A stretch of 64,000 bases of DNA, taken from the NCBI RefSeq assembly GCF_028898945.1, contig NZ_CP118607.1, forward strand, positions 1,908,001 to 1,972,000, written 5' to 3'. Of this stretch, positions 56,153-64,000 are shown one piece after another. How positions within the stretch are numbered: the first letter of the stretch is position 1; the number at the start of each line of letters is the position of its first letter. Made by a program: the position numbers and the translations under genes. The notes under the pieces were generated by a model. The model was given only the letters and a program-made list of their open reading frames with translations, was not told where the DNA came from and did not search any database. Origin of the DNA: Pseudomonas sp. PSKL.D1 (GTDB taxonomy: Bacteria; Pseudomonadota; Gammaproteobacteria; Pseudomonadales; Pseudomonadaceae).

Positions 56153-57229
56153 TCAGCTGCGTGTGCGCTGGGGCAGCACGTCCTTCAGCTTGGCGCGCAT
56201 GCTGCGCAAAGTCTTTTCGGTTGCCGACCAGTCGATGCAGGCGTCGGTGACAGACACGCCGTATTGCAGATCTTCCAGATTCTTCGGAATCGACTGGCAG
56301 CCCCAGTTCAGGTGGCTTTCCACCATCAGGCCGATGATCGACTCGTTGCCTTCGAGGATCTGGTTGGCGACGTTCTCCATCACCAGCGGCTGCAGGGCCG
56401 GGTCCTTGTTGGAGTTGGCGTGGCTGCAATCGACCATGATGTTGGCCTTGATCTTGGCCTTGGCCAGGTCCTGCTCGCACAGAGCGACACTGACCGAGTC
56501 ATAGTTGGGCTTGCCGTTGCCGCCGCGCAGCACCACGTGGCCATACGGGTTGCCCTTGGTGGTGACGATGGACACGCCGCCTTCCTGGTTGATGCCGAGG
56601 AAGCGATGCGGTTTGGACACCGACTGCAGCGCGTTGATGGCCACGGTCAGGCCACCGTCTGTGCCGTTCTTGAAGCCGACGGCCGACGACAGGCCCGAGG
56701 CCATTTCGCGGTGGGTCTGGGATTCGGTGGTGCGGGCGCCGATGGCCGACCAGCTGATCAGGTCCTGCAGGTACTGCGGGGAGATCGGGTCGAGCGCTTC
56801 GGTGGCGGTGGGCAGGCCCATTTCGGCCAGGTCCAGCAGCAGCTTGCGGCCGATGTGCAGGCCGTCCTGAATCTTGAACGAGTCATCCAGGTACGGGTCG
56901 TTGATCAGGCCTTTCCAGCCGACGGTGGTGCGTGGTTTTTCGAAGTACACGCGCATCACCAGGTACAGGGTGTCGGACACTTCCTCGGCCAGCACCTTGA
57001 GGCGCTCGGCGTATTCGTGAGCGGCCTTGATGTCATGGATGGAGCAGGGGCCGACCACGACGAACAGGCGATGGTCCTTGCCGTCGAGGATGTTGCGCAC
57101 CACTTCACGGCCGGCAGTGACAGTCTGCAGGGCTTTGGCGCTGAGGGGGATTTCCTTCTTGAGCTGATCGGGGGTGATCAAGGTCTCGTTGGAGGCAACG
57201 TTCAGGTCGTCGATCGGTAAATCAGCCAT
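56153..57229 (-). CDS. aroF: 3-deoxy-7-phosphoheptulonate (DAHP) synthase, class I
   Basis: 358 residues. Class I AroFGH features: 'VVGPCSIHD' (metal Cys), 'MRVYFEKPRTTVGWKGLINDP' with PEP-binding residues, 'GARTTESQTHREMASGLS' and 'VDCSHANS' near the metal His. It condenses PEP and erythrose-4-phosphate, the first step of aromatic amino-acid synthesis. The type is P. putida AroF-I-like; feedback specificity cannot be told from sequence. Monocistronic. Confidence 0.95.
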   Translation of the reverse strand: MADLPIDDLNVASNETLITPDQLKKEIPLSAKALQTVTAGREVVRNILDGKDHRLFVVVGPCSIHDIKAAHEYAERLKVLAEEVSDTLYLVMRVYFEKPRTTVGWKGLINDPYLDDSFKIQDGLHIGRKLLLDLAEMGLPTATEALDPISPQYLQDLISWSAIGARTTESQTHREMASGLSSAVGFKNGTDGGLTVAINALQSVSKPHRFLGINQEGGVSIVTTKGNPYGHVVLRGGNGKPNYDSVSVALCEQDLAKAKIKANIMVDCSHANSNKDPALQPLVMENVANQILEGNESIIGLMVESHLNWGCQSIPKNLEDLQYGVSVTDACIDWSATEKTLRSMRAKLKDVLPQRTRS

Positions 57230-57454
57230 CGTGTTACTCGTCAGGTCACGGGTGCCGGCCGCCAGCGTTCCCCGTGCGGCCCAGCAGCAATAATATTCGC
57301 AGCGGGGAGCCGAACCTTAGCGCGTTACAGGGGGCGCGACAATGGCCAGCACCCGGTTGGCGCAGGGTTTTTCCCTGCGGTGGCGGGCAAAAGTGGCGGG
57401 GGATGGCTTTAGCGGTGTAAAAAATGCCATCGACACTCATAGATGGAGAACAGC

Positions 57455-58402
57455 ATGGCCGACCGCAAACCCCGTATCGGCATTATTGGCAGCGGCGCCA
57501 TCGGCGGCTTTTACGGGTTGATGCTGGCGCGTGCCGGCTTTGATGTGCACTTTTTGCTGCGCAGCGAATATGCCGCCGTGCGCGAACATGGCCTGAAGCT
57601 GGACAGTGCCGTGCATGGCCAATTGCAGATGCCGGTGCAGGCCTATGCCAGTGCCGCCGACATGCCGCCCTGCGACTGGTTGCTGATCGGCGCCAAGGCC
57701 ACCAGCAATGCCGAGCTGGCACCATTGATCGCGCAGGCCGCCGCGCCGGATGCCAAGGTGATATTGCTGCAGAATGGCCTGGGGGTTGAAGAGCAGTTGC
57801 GCCCGAACCTGCCTGCCCACCTTCACCTGCTCGGTGGGCTGTGCTTCATCTGCGTCAATCGCACCGGCCCCGGGGAAATTCGCCATCAGGCGCTGGGGGC
57901 GGTGAACCTGGGCTATCACAGCGGCCCGGCCGACGACGGTGGTGTGGCCATTGTGGAGGAGGGCGCCGGGCTATTCCGGGCGGCTGGCATCGACTCTCAG
58001 GCAATGGAAGACCTCGGCCAGGCGCGTTGGCAGAAGCTTGTGTGGAATGTTCCCTACAACGGCCTGTCGGTGTTGCTGGGGGCCAGCACCACGCCGCTGA
58101 TGGCGGACGCCGACAGTCGCGAGCTTATCCAGGCGCTGATGGCTGAAGTGGTACAGGGTGCCGAGGCCTGTGGCCATGTGCTTCCAGCCGGGTATGCCGA
58201 CCACTTGTTCCGTATCACCGAGCAGATGCCCGACTACTGGCCGAGCATGTACCACGACCATGCCCAGCAACGGCCGCTTGAACTGCAGGCCATTTATGCC
58301 GAGCCTTTGGCGCGCGCGCAGGCCGCGGGTTGCCGCTTGCCGCGCATGCAAATGTTGTATCAGGCGCTGGCCTTCATCGACCGCGGTAACCGCCCTGGCT
58401 GA
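57455..58402 (+). CDS. PanE/ApbA-like 2-dehydropantoate 2-reductase family protein
   Basis: 315 residues from ATG 57455, with GGAG six bases upstream overlapping an earlier ATG. An N-terminal NADP motif 'GIIGSGAIGGFYG' and a ketopantoate reductase fold with 'LIGAKATSNAELAPLI' and 'ILLQNGLGVEEQLRPN' are visible, and the C-terminal domain holds 'ARWQKLVWNVPYNGLSVLL'. True PanE makes pantoate for CoA; pseudomonads have several paralogues, so it may act on another 2-keto acid. Confidence 0.85.
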   Translation: MADRKPRIGIIGSGAIGGFYGLMLARAGFDVHFLLRSEYAAVREHGLKLDSAVHGQLQMPVQAYASAADMPPCDWLLIGAKATSNAELAPLIAQAAAPDAKVILLQNGLGVEEQLRPNLPAHLHLLGGLCFICVNRTGPGEIRHQALGAVNLGYHSGPADDGGVAIVEEGAGLFRAAGIDSQAMEDLGQARWQKLVWNVPYNGLSVLLGASTTPLMADADSRELIQALMAEVVQGAEACGHVLPAGYADHLFRITEQMPDYWPSMYHDHAQQRPLELQAIYAEPLARAQAAGCRLPRMQMLYQALAFIDRGNRPG

Positions 58403-58506
58403 AAGCGCTGCAGCCCGCGGTGGCTGTGCGCCGGACGGCAGAGCGAGCCTTCGGCGCACTGCTAAGCTGAAGCTTGCTCTGCCGCAACGGCAGTCAAGGA
58501 GGTCGA

Positions 58507-59004
58507 ATGATCCGCTCCATGCTGTATGCCACCGACCTCGGTGTCTACGCGCCTTTTGTGATGCAACATGCGCTGGCCCTGGCCCGCACTTTCAATGCCG
58601 AACTGTATGTCATCCATGCCGTGGAGCCCATGGGGCAGTTCGCCGAATCCCTCCTGCAAAGCTACCTCGACGAACAGACCCTGGATGAGCTGCACAGCGA
58701 AGGCGTGAATACGGTAATGGCCAACATCGAGCAGCGGGTGCTCGAAAACTTTCGTGACGAATTGGGTGAGGACGCCGACCTGGCGGTGATCAAGGCTGTA
58801 CGTGTACGCCAGGGTGACCCGGCGCAGGTGATTCTGGAGCAAGCGCAACGATTGAGTGTGGACTTGCTGATTTTTGGCAGCCATAGCGCCGGTGCCGGGG
58901 TGGATGTGCCGATCGGCCGCACGGCGGTGCGCCTGCTGCAATTGTCACCGGTGCCGGTCTACATGGTGCCGCTCGCACAGCACCTTGGACGTAGGAAAAC
59001 GTAA
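58507..59004 (+). CDS. Universal stress protein
   Basis: 165 residues from ATG 58507 with AAGGAGG nine bases upstream. A single UspA domain with the ATP-binding pattern 'GSHSAGAGVDVPIGRTAVRLL' (G-x2-G-x9-G-S/T-like) at the C-terminal end. Usp proteins are cytoplasmic, induced by stress; the role is unspecified. Confidence 0.88.
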   Translation: MIRSMLYATDLGVYAPFVMQHALALARTFNAELYVIHAVEPMGQFAESLLQSYLDEQTLDELHSEGVNTVMANIEQRVLENFRDELGEDADLAVIKAVRVRQGDPAQVILEQAQRLSVDLLIFGSHSAGAGVDVPIGRTAVRLLQLSPVPVYMVPLAQHLGRRKT

Positions 59005-59073
59005 AGCTGGCTGTAGGCCATTTCGGAGGGGCGTGTAACAAAATAGTTCTAGTTTTATTTCGAGAACCACTAA

Positions 59074-60108
<1,035 letters not shown>

Positions 60109-60118
60109 GCTGCGAATG

Positions 60119-60226
60119 CGAGGGGCCGCTTCGCGCCCCTATCGCGGATGAATCCGCTCCTACAGGATTACGCGATCCTCTGTAGGAGCGGATTTATCCG
60201 CGATAGGGGCGCAAAGCGGCCCCAGC
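60119..60226. repeat. Extended REP pair
   Basis: GGGGCCGCTTCGCGCCCCTATCGC-type outer arms enclose two REP cores GGATGAATCCGCTCCTACAGG and its complement. Located between convergent cysB and cysH. Confidence 0.85.
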
Positions 60227-60229
60227 CAT

Positions 60230-60964
60230 TTACGCCTTGCTAATCAGGTTGCCCGCGTGCAACCCACATTCCTTCTGCGTCGACTCTTCCCACCACCAAC
60301 GCCCTTCGCGCTCGTGCTGCCCCGGCAACACCGGGCGGGTGCACGGCTCGCAACCGATGCTGATGAAACCACGCTCATGCAGGCTGTTGTACGGCAGCTC
60401 CAGCATGCGGATATAACCCCACACTTCCGCGCTGGTCATCTGCGCCAGCGGGTTGAACTTGTACAGCGTGCGCTCAGGCGTGGAAAACGCCCCGTCGACT
60501 TCCAGTGCGGCCACTTGGCTGCGAGTGCCCGGGCTCTGGTCGCGGCGCTGGCCGGTGGCCCAGGCGCTTACCGTGGCCAGCTTGCGGCGCAGCGGCTCGA
60601 TCTTGCGAATGCCGCAGCACTCGCCGTGGCCGTCCTTGTAAAAGCTGAACAGGCCCTTTTCCTTCACGAACGGGTCGAGCTTGGCGCGGTCGGCGCTGAG
60701 GATTTCGATCGGCAGGTTGTACTGCTCGCGCACCTGGTCGATGAAGCGGTAGGTTTCGGGGTGCAGGCGGCCGGTGTCCAGGCTGAACACCTTGACCTGC
60801 TTGTTGAGCTTCCAGGCCATGTCGACCAGCACCACGTCCTCGGCGCCGCTGAACGAAATCCACAGGTCGTCGCCGAAGTGTTCGAAAGCGAGCTTGAGGA
60901 TGTCCTGCGGGGACTTGTTGGCGTAGGTCGCGGCCAGGGCGGCGACGTCGAAGGGTTGGCTCAT
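60230..60964 (-). CDS. cysH: Adenylylsulfate (APS) reductase, thioredoxin-dependent, [4Fe-4S] type
   Basis: 244 residues. The PAPS/APS reductase P-loop-like '[14 protein letters not shown]' and the cluster ligands 'CCGIRK' and 'CEPC' (four Cys), plus the C-terminal catalytic 'KECGLH'. The CC...CxxC signature distinguishes APS reductases from PAPS reductases. It reduces activated sulfate to sulfite in assimilation and is regulated by CysB, whose gene lies next to it. Confidence 0.95.
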   Translation of the reverse strand: MSQPFDVAALAATYANKSPQDILKLAFEHFGDDLWISFSGAEDVVLVDMAWKLNKQVKVFSLDTGRLHPETYRFIDQVREQYNLPIEILSADRAKLDPFVKEKGLFSFYKDGHGECCGIRKIEPLRRKLATVSAWATGQRRDQSPGTRSQVAALEVDGAFSTPERTLYKFNPLAQMTSAEVWGYIRMLELPYNSLHERGFISIGCEPCTRPVLPGQHEREGRWWWEESTQKECGLHAGNLISKA

Positions 60965-61065
60965 CAGGCGGTTTCCATCTTGGCTGTGGCGCTGTGCGCT
61001 CGTAGTGGTGTGATGGTAACAAAAAATGGCGGGGTAGACGGGCTGATCTAGGTGTGTGCTTCATC

Positions 61066-61124
61066 GCGGTTGAAACCGCTCCTACAGTTTCACGTGACTT
61101 GTAGGAGCGGTTTCAACCGCGATG
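61066..61124. repeat. REP-like inverted repeat
   Basis: CGCGGTTGAAACCGCTCCTA and TAGGAGCGGTTTCAACCGCG with a 19-base spacer region. Variant REP flavour (GGTTTCAACC) distinct from the GGATTTATCC type. Confidence 0.85.
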
Positions 61125-61137
61125 CAGGCACTGCCGA

Positions 61138-62481
61138 TCACAGGCTTTGCAGCGTTTCCATCAACACCCGCACCTTGGCGATCGACTCTTCATATTCCGC
61201 CTGCCACTGCGAATCCGCCACCACTGCGCCACCGCCCCAGCAACTCACCTGGCCATCTTTCACCAGCAAGCTGCGGATGGCGATGGAGCTGTCCATTTCC
61301 CCGCGCACGTCCACGTACAGCAGCGAGCCGCAATACAGCGCGCGCCGGGTAGGTTCCAGTTCGTCGATGATCTGCATGGCACGGATTTTCGGGGCGCCGG
61401 TGATCGAACCGCCGGGGAAGCTGTCGCCAATCAGGTCCAGCGCGTCCTTGTTGCTGGCCAGTTGCCCGGTGATGCTGCTGACCAGGTGGTGGACGTTGGG
61501 GTAGCTCTCCAGGCTGAACAGCTCCGGTACCCGCACCGAGCCAATCTGGCAGCTGCGCCCCAGGTCGTTGCGCAGCAGGTCGACGATCATCAGGTTTTCC
61601 GATCGGTCTTTGGGGCTGACGCGCAGCTCTTCGGCGTTGCGGGCATCCTGTGCGGGGTCGGCCGAGCGCGGGCGGGTGCCCTTGATCGGGCGGGTTTCCA
61701 CCTGGCCTTGGCTGACGCGCACGAAACGCTCCGGCGAAAAGCTGAGCAAGGCGCTGCCGTCCGCCAGTTGCTGGTAGCCGGAAAACGGCGTGGGGCAGGC
61801 TTTGCGCAGTGCCTGGTAGGCGGCCCAAGGGTCGCCCTCGCAGGGGGCGCGAAAGCGTTGGGTGAGGTTGATCTGGTAGCAGTCGCCGGCCTGGATATAA
61901 CGCTGCACCTGGTCGAACGCGGCTTTGTACTGCTCGGGCTGCAGGTCGCCCTGCATGGCCGCGTGCAAGTGGAAAGTGCCGGTTGCGCTACTGTCGGTCG
62001 ACGCAAACAGGGCGATCAGGCGTTCACGCTCGCCATCGGCAAGGCTGGGGTGGAACACCAGCTGGCTGGTGCCGAGCAGGTGGTCGCTGACCAGGGCCCA
62101 GGCGTACAGGCCAAGCTGCGCGTCAGGTAGCCCGAGGTCATCGCTGGCCAGGCTGGGCAGGTGCTCCAGGCGGCGGCCGAAGTCGTAACTGAAGTAACCG
62201 ATCAGGCCGCCAGCAAAGGGCAGTGGGCAACCTTCGGGCAAATCCGCGCTGCCCAGGCATGCCAAGCCGTCGCGCAGGCGCTGCAGGAATACACGGCCAT
62301 CTTCCTCGGGTTGGGCTTGCAGGTGCTGCAACGGCCAGGCGCTGAGCAGGTCGAAGCGGCCGCGTTCGGCGCCGGGGCGGGCGCTGTCGAGCAGGATCGC
62401 GCCGGGGGCCTGGCGCAGGCGCGCAAAGTAAACGGCGGGGTCGGGCTGGTAGGGCAGGGGGTGCAGCGTACAGGTTGGCAT
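61138..62481 (-). CDS. pabB: Aminodeoxychorismate synthase component I
   Basis: 447 residues from ATG 62481; the longer frame to 62568 is rejected. It belongs to the chorismate-binding family, with 'PIKGTRPRSADPAQDARN', 'SENLMIVDLLRNDLGRSC', 'GSITGAPKIRAMQII' and 'CWGGGAVVADSQWQAEY' near the C-terminus. It aminates chorismate to ADC for p-aminobenzoate and folate; PabA supplies ammonia elsewhere. Monocistronic. Confidence 0.93.
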   Translation of the reverse strand: MPTCTLHPLPYQPDPAVYFARLRQAPGAILLDSARPGAERGRFDLLSAWPLQHLQAQPEEDGRVFLQRLRDGLACLGSADLPEGCPLPFAGGLIGYFSYDFGRRLEHLPSLASDDLGLPDAQLGLYAWALVSDHLLGTSQLVFHPSLADGERERLIALFASTDSSATGTFHLHAAMQGDLQPEQYKAAFDQVQRYIQAGDCYQINLTQRFRAPCEGDPWAAYQALRKACPTPFSGYQQLADGSALLSFSPERFVRVSQGQVETRPIKGTRPRSADPAQDARNAEELRVSPKDRSENLMIVDLLRNDLGRSCQIGSVRVPELFSLESYPNVHHLVSSITGQLASNKDALDLIGDSFPGGSITGAPKIRAMQIIDELEPTRRALYCGSLLYVDVRGEMDSSIAIRSLLVKDGQVSCWGGGAVVADSQWQAEYEESIAKVRVLMETLQSL

Positions 62482-62581
62482 CAGTGTGGACGGCGATGTC
62501 AAAAGCGAGGTGGGCGATTGTAGACCTGTGTAGGAAAAGCGACTAGCACTGGGTGCGACATTAAACATTTGGGTTAAGGGC

Positions 62582-62646
62582 GCCTCGCGGATAAATCCGC
62601 TCCTACAGGGTCAGCGATGGCCTGTAGGAGCGGATTTATCCGCGAA
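62582..62646. repeat. REP pair (BIME)
   Basis: CTCGCGGATAAATCCGCTCC and CTGTAGGAGCGGATTTATCC enclose a short spacer. Located upstream of pabB and past the stop of the ATP-grasp gene. Confidence 0.85.
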
Positions 62647-62652
62647 GAAGCC

Positions 62653-63633
62653 TCAGCGCGGATGCACGTGCCCGAACAACCCTTGTGCCACCCGCACACG
62701 CTGCTCGGCATCTTCGGTAATGCCGTCTTTCGCCAATGCTTCGATATGCGCCTCGATGGCATGGGTGCGCTGGGTCAGGCCGGTGTCGTTGGCAATCTGG
62801 ATGTTCAACCCGGGCCGTGCGTTGAGTTCGAGAATCAACGGCCCCTTGTCCTGGTCCAGCACCATGTCCACGCCGATGTAGCCCAGCCCGCACAGCTCGT
62901 AGCAGCCGGCGGCCAGCTTCATGAAGCCGTCCCAGTTCGGCAGCTGCACGCCGTCCACCGCATTGGTGGTGTCCGGGTGCTTGCTGATGATGTTGTTCAG
63001 CCAGGTGCCGCGCAGGGTCACGCCGGTGGCCAGGTCCACACCCACGCCGATGGCGCCCTGGTGCAGGTTGGCCTTGCCGCCCGACTGGCGGGTAGGCAAG
63101 CGCAGCATGGCCATCACCGGGTAGCCCATCAGCACGATGATGCGGATGTCCGGTACGCCTTCGTAGCTGATGCTCTTGAAGATCTGGTCGGGGGTGACAC
63201 GGTACTCGATCAACGCACGGTCGCGGTGCCCGCCGAGCGAATACAGCCCGGTGAGGATGCTGGAAATCTGGTGTTCGATTTCTTCGTGGCTGATGATCTT
63301 GCCCGACACCGTGCGGTAACGGTCTTCGAACCGGTCGGCGATTACCAGGATGCCGTCACCGCCGGCGCCCTGGGCCGGCTTGATGACGAAGTCGCTGCGC
63401 CCGCCGATGATCTGGTCGAGCTTCTCGATCTGCTTTTCGGTTTCGATGATGCCGTACATTTCCGGCACATGAATGCCGGCCGCCAGCGCGCGCTCCTTGG
63501 TGATGATCTTGTCGTCGACGATCGGGTACAGGTGGCGCTTGTTGTACTTCAACACGTAGTCCGCGTTGCGCCGGTTGATACCCATGATGCCCCGGGCCTC
63601 CAGGGCTTTCCATGTCTTGATCAGGCCAAACAT
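62653..63633 (-). CDS. Alpha-L-glutamate-ligase-like (ATP-grasp) protein
   Basis: 326 residues. RimK-like ATP-grasp features: 'DFVIKPAQGAGGDGILVI' (nucleotide loop), 'VGVDLATG' and 'LELNARPGLNIQIAND' with Mg-binding Glu/Asn. It adds an amino acid to a carboxyl group in an ATP-dependent manner; the substrate is unknown. Its start overlaps the stop of the 7TM gene upstream by one base, marking an operon. In other pseudomonads the pair is accompanied by a retropepsin-like protease. Confidence 0.88.
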   Translation of the reverse strand: MFGLIKTWKALEARGIMGINRRNADYVLKYNKRHLYPIVDDKIITKERALAAGIHVPEMYGIIETEKQIEKLDQIIGGRSDFVIKPAQGAGGDGILVIADRFEDRYRTVSGKIISHEEIEHQISSILTGLYSLGGHRDRALIEYRVTPDQIFKSISYEGVPDIRIIVLMGYPVMAMLRLPTRQSGGKANLHQGAIGVGVDLATGVTLRGTWLNNIISKHPDTTNAVDGVQLPNWDGFMKLAAGCYELCGLGYIGVDMVLDQDKGPLILELNARPGLNIQIANDTGLTQRTHAIEAHIEALAKDGITEDAEQRVRVAQGLFGHVHPR

Positions 63634-64000
63634 CAGGCGTCAGCCTTCTTCAGGAATGCCTTGAAGCGCACCAGCTCGGTCAGGCGGTAGCCGCGGTAAC
63701 GGCCCATCGCCAGCATGAAGCCCACCAGAATCAGCAGTACCGCCGGGAAGGTGAACACGAAGTACACCAGCTCTGGCACGGTCATCAGCAGGTGCGCCAG
63801 CGATGCCGCGAACAAGGTGCCGATGGCCACTTTCATGGCATGGCCACCACCACGCTCTTCCCAGGTGATGGACAGGCGTTCGATGGTCATGGTCAGGATC
63901 ACCATCGGGAACAGTGCCACCGACAGGCCGCGCTCAAGCCCCAGCTTGTGGCTGAACAGGCTGATGGCGGCAATCAGCACCACCACGAAGGTCAGCACCA
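63633..64000 (-). CDS. Partial 7TM protein (inactive transglutaminase/7TM family), C-terminal part
   Basis: About 122 residues, cut by the right window edge. Four membrane helices are visible (roughly 1-20, 22-40, 55-75 and 78-100), followed by a short cytoplasmic tail 'MGRYRGYRLTELVRFKAFLKKADA'. The frame continues past the edge. Its position before the alpha-L-glutamate-ligase-like gene, with a TCA/CAT overlap, fits the 'inactive transglutaminase fused to 7TM' family. The missing N-terminus prevents a firm call. Confidence 0.75.
   Translation of the reverse strand, partial: VLTFVVVLIAAISLFSHKLGLERGLSVALFPMVILTMTIERLSITWEERGGGHAMKVAIGTLFAASLAHLLMTVPELVYFVFTFPAVLLILVGFMLAMGRYRGYRLTELVRFKAFLKKADA

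Overview
The window looks like a chromosomal segment of a Pseudomonas of the P. putida group. The basis is GC-rich coding DNA, dense putida-type REP/BIME palindromes (GCGGATTTATCCGC and GTGGGAGCGG families), the gene order folD - tRNA cluster - tig - clpP - clpX - lon - hupB - ppiD, and the genes oprI, an [4Fe-4S] APS reductase (cysH) and cysB. No rRNA genes, CRISPR arrays or intact prophage are seen.

Layout. 1-1,350: an AT-rich accessory gene cut by the left edge, then a probable C4-type antisense RNA leading into two small overlapping ORFs. 1,360-3,650 (minus): an Xre-RES toxin-antitoxin pair followed by an ArsB-type permease. 3,740-8,380: a FepA-like TonB-dependent receptor followed by three inner-membrane genes (DUF3649, PepSY, DUF3325). 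8,450-13,100: atypical histidine phosphatase, TSUP permease, amino-acid-type chemoreceptor, lipoprotein. 13,160-18,030 (minus): dctA-like symporter with two downstream GntR/FCD regulators, then an Lrp regulator and an ornithine cyclodeaminase homologue. 18,180-26,080: an AcoR-like sigma-54 activator divergent from a six-gene ABC transporter operon ordered like the rhizobial glycerol system glpSTPQUV, with a visible -24/-12 promoter. 26,200-37,800: folD, tRNA-Arg/His/Leu/His, a HigBA-like pair, a DUF6388-type gene and the proteostasis block tig-clpP-clpX-lon-hupB-ppiD. 38,000-47,040: housekeeping and small genes (patatin, CHAD, thioesterase, Mpo1-like, chemoreceptor, tatD, MltF-like, DoxX, greB). 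47,040-49,520: a DUF6124-like gene with an unusual structured leader, a truncated methyltransferase and an IS110/IS1111-type element inserted inside a REP palindrome. 49,530-64,000: a lipoprotein-type ABC exporter divergent from tesA, L,D-transpeptidase, oprI, acetyltransferase, DAHP synthase, a PanE-like reductase, universal stress protein, cysB, cysH, pabB and the end of an ATP-grasp/7TM locus.

The most interesting signals are RNA-based. (1) The IS1111-type element has a 259-nt non-coding 3' end containing an 11-14 nt stretch complementary to the REP sequence across its own insertion point, as expected of a guide (bridge/seek) RNA. (2) The C4-like locus at about 608-780 has two short elements repeated in complementary form around the downstream gene's start region. 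(3) The leader of the small gene at 47,040-47,279 independently shows the same 1-2-1'-2' interleaved complementary layout, with the last element covering the start codon; both downstream proteins begin with an (K/R)IVPDPP motif. A further protein-level oddity is the ABC transporter whose two ATPases appear to share one intact and one degenerate ATP site.
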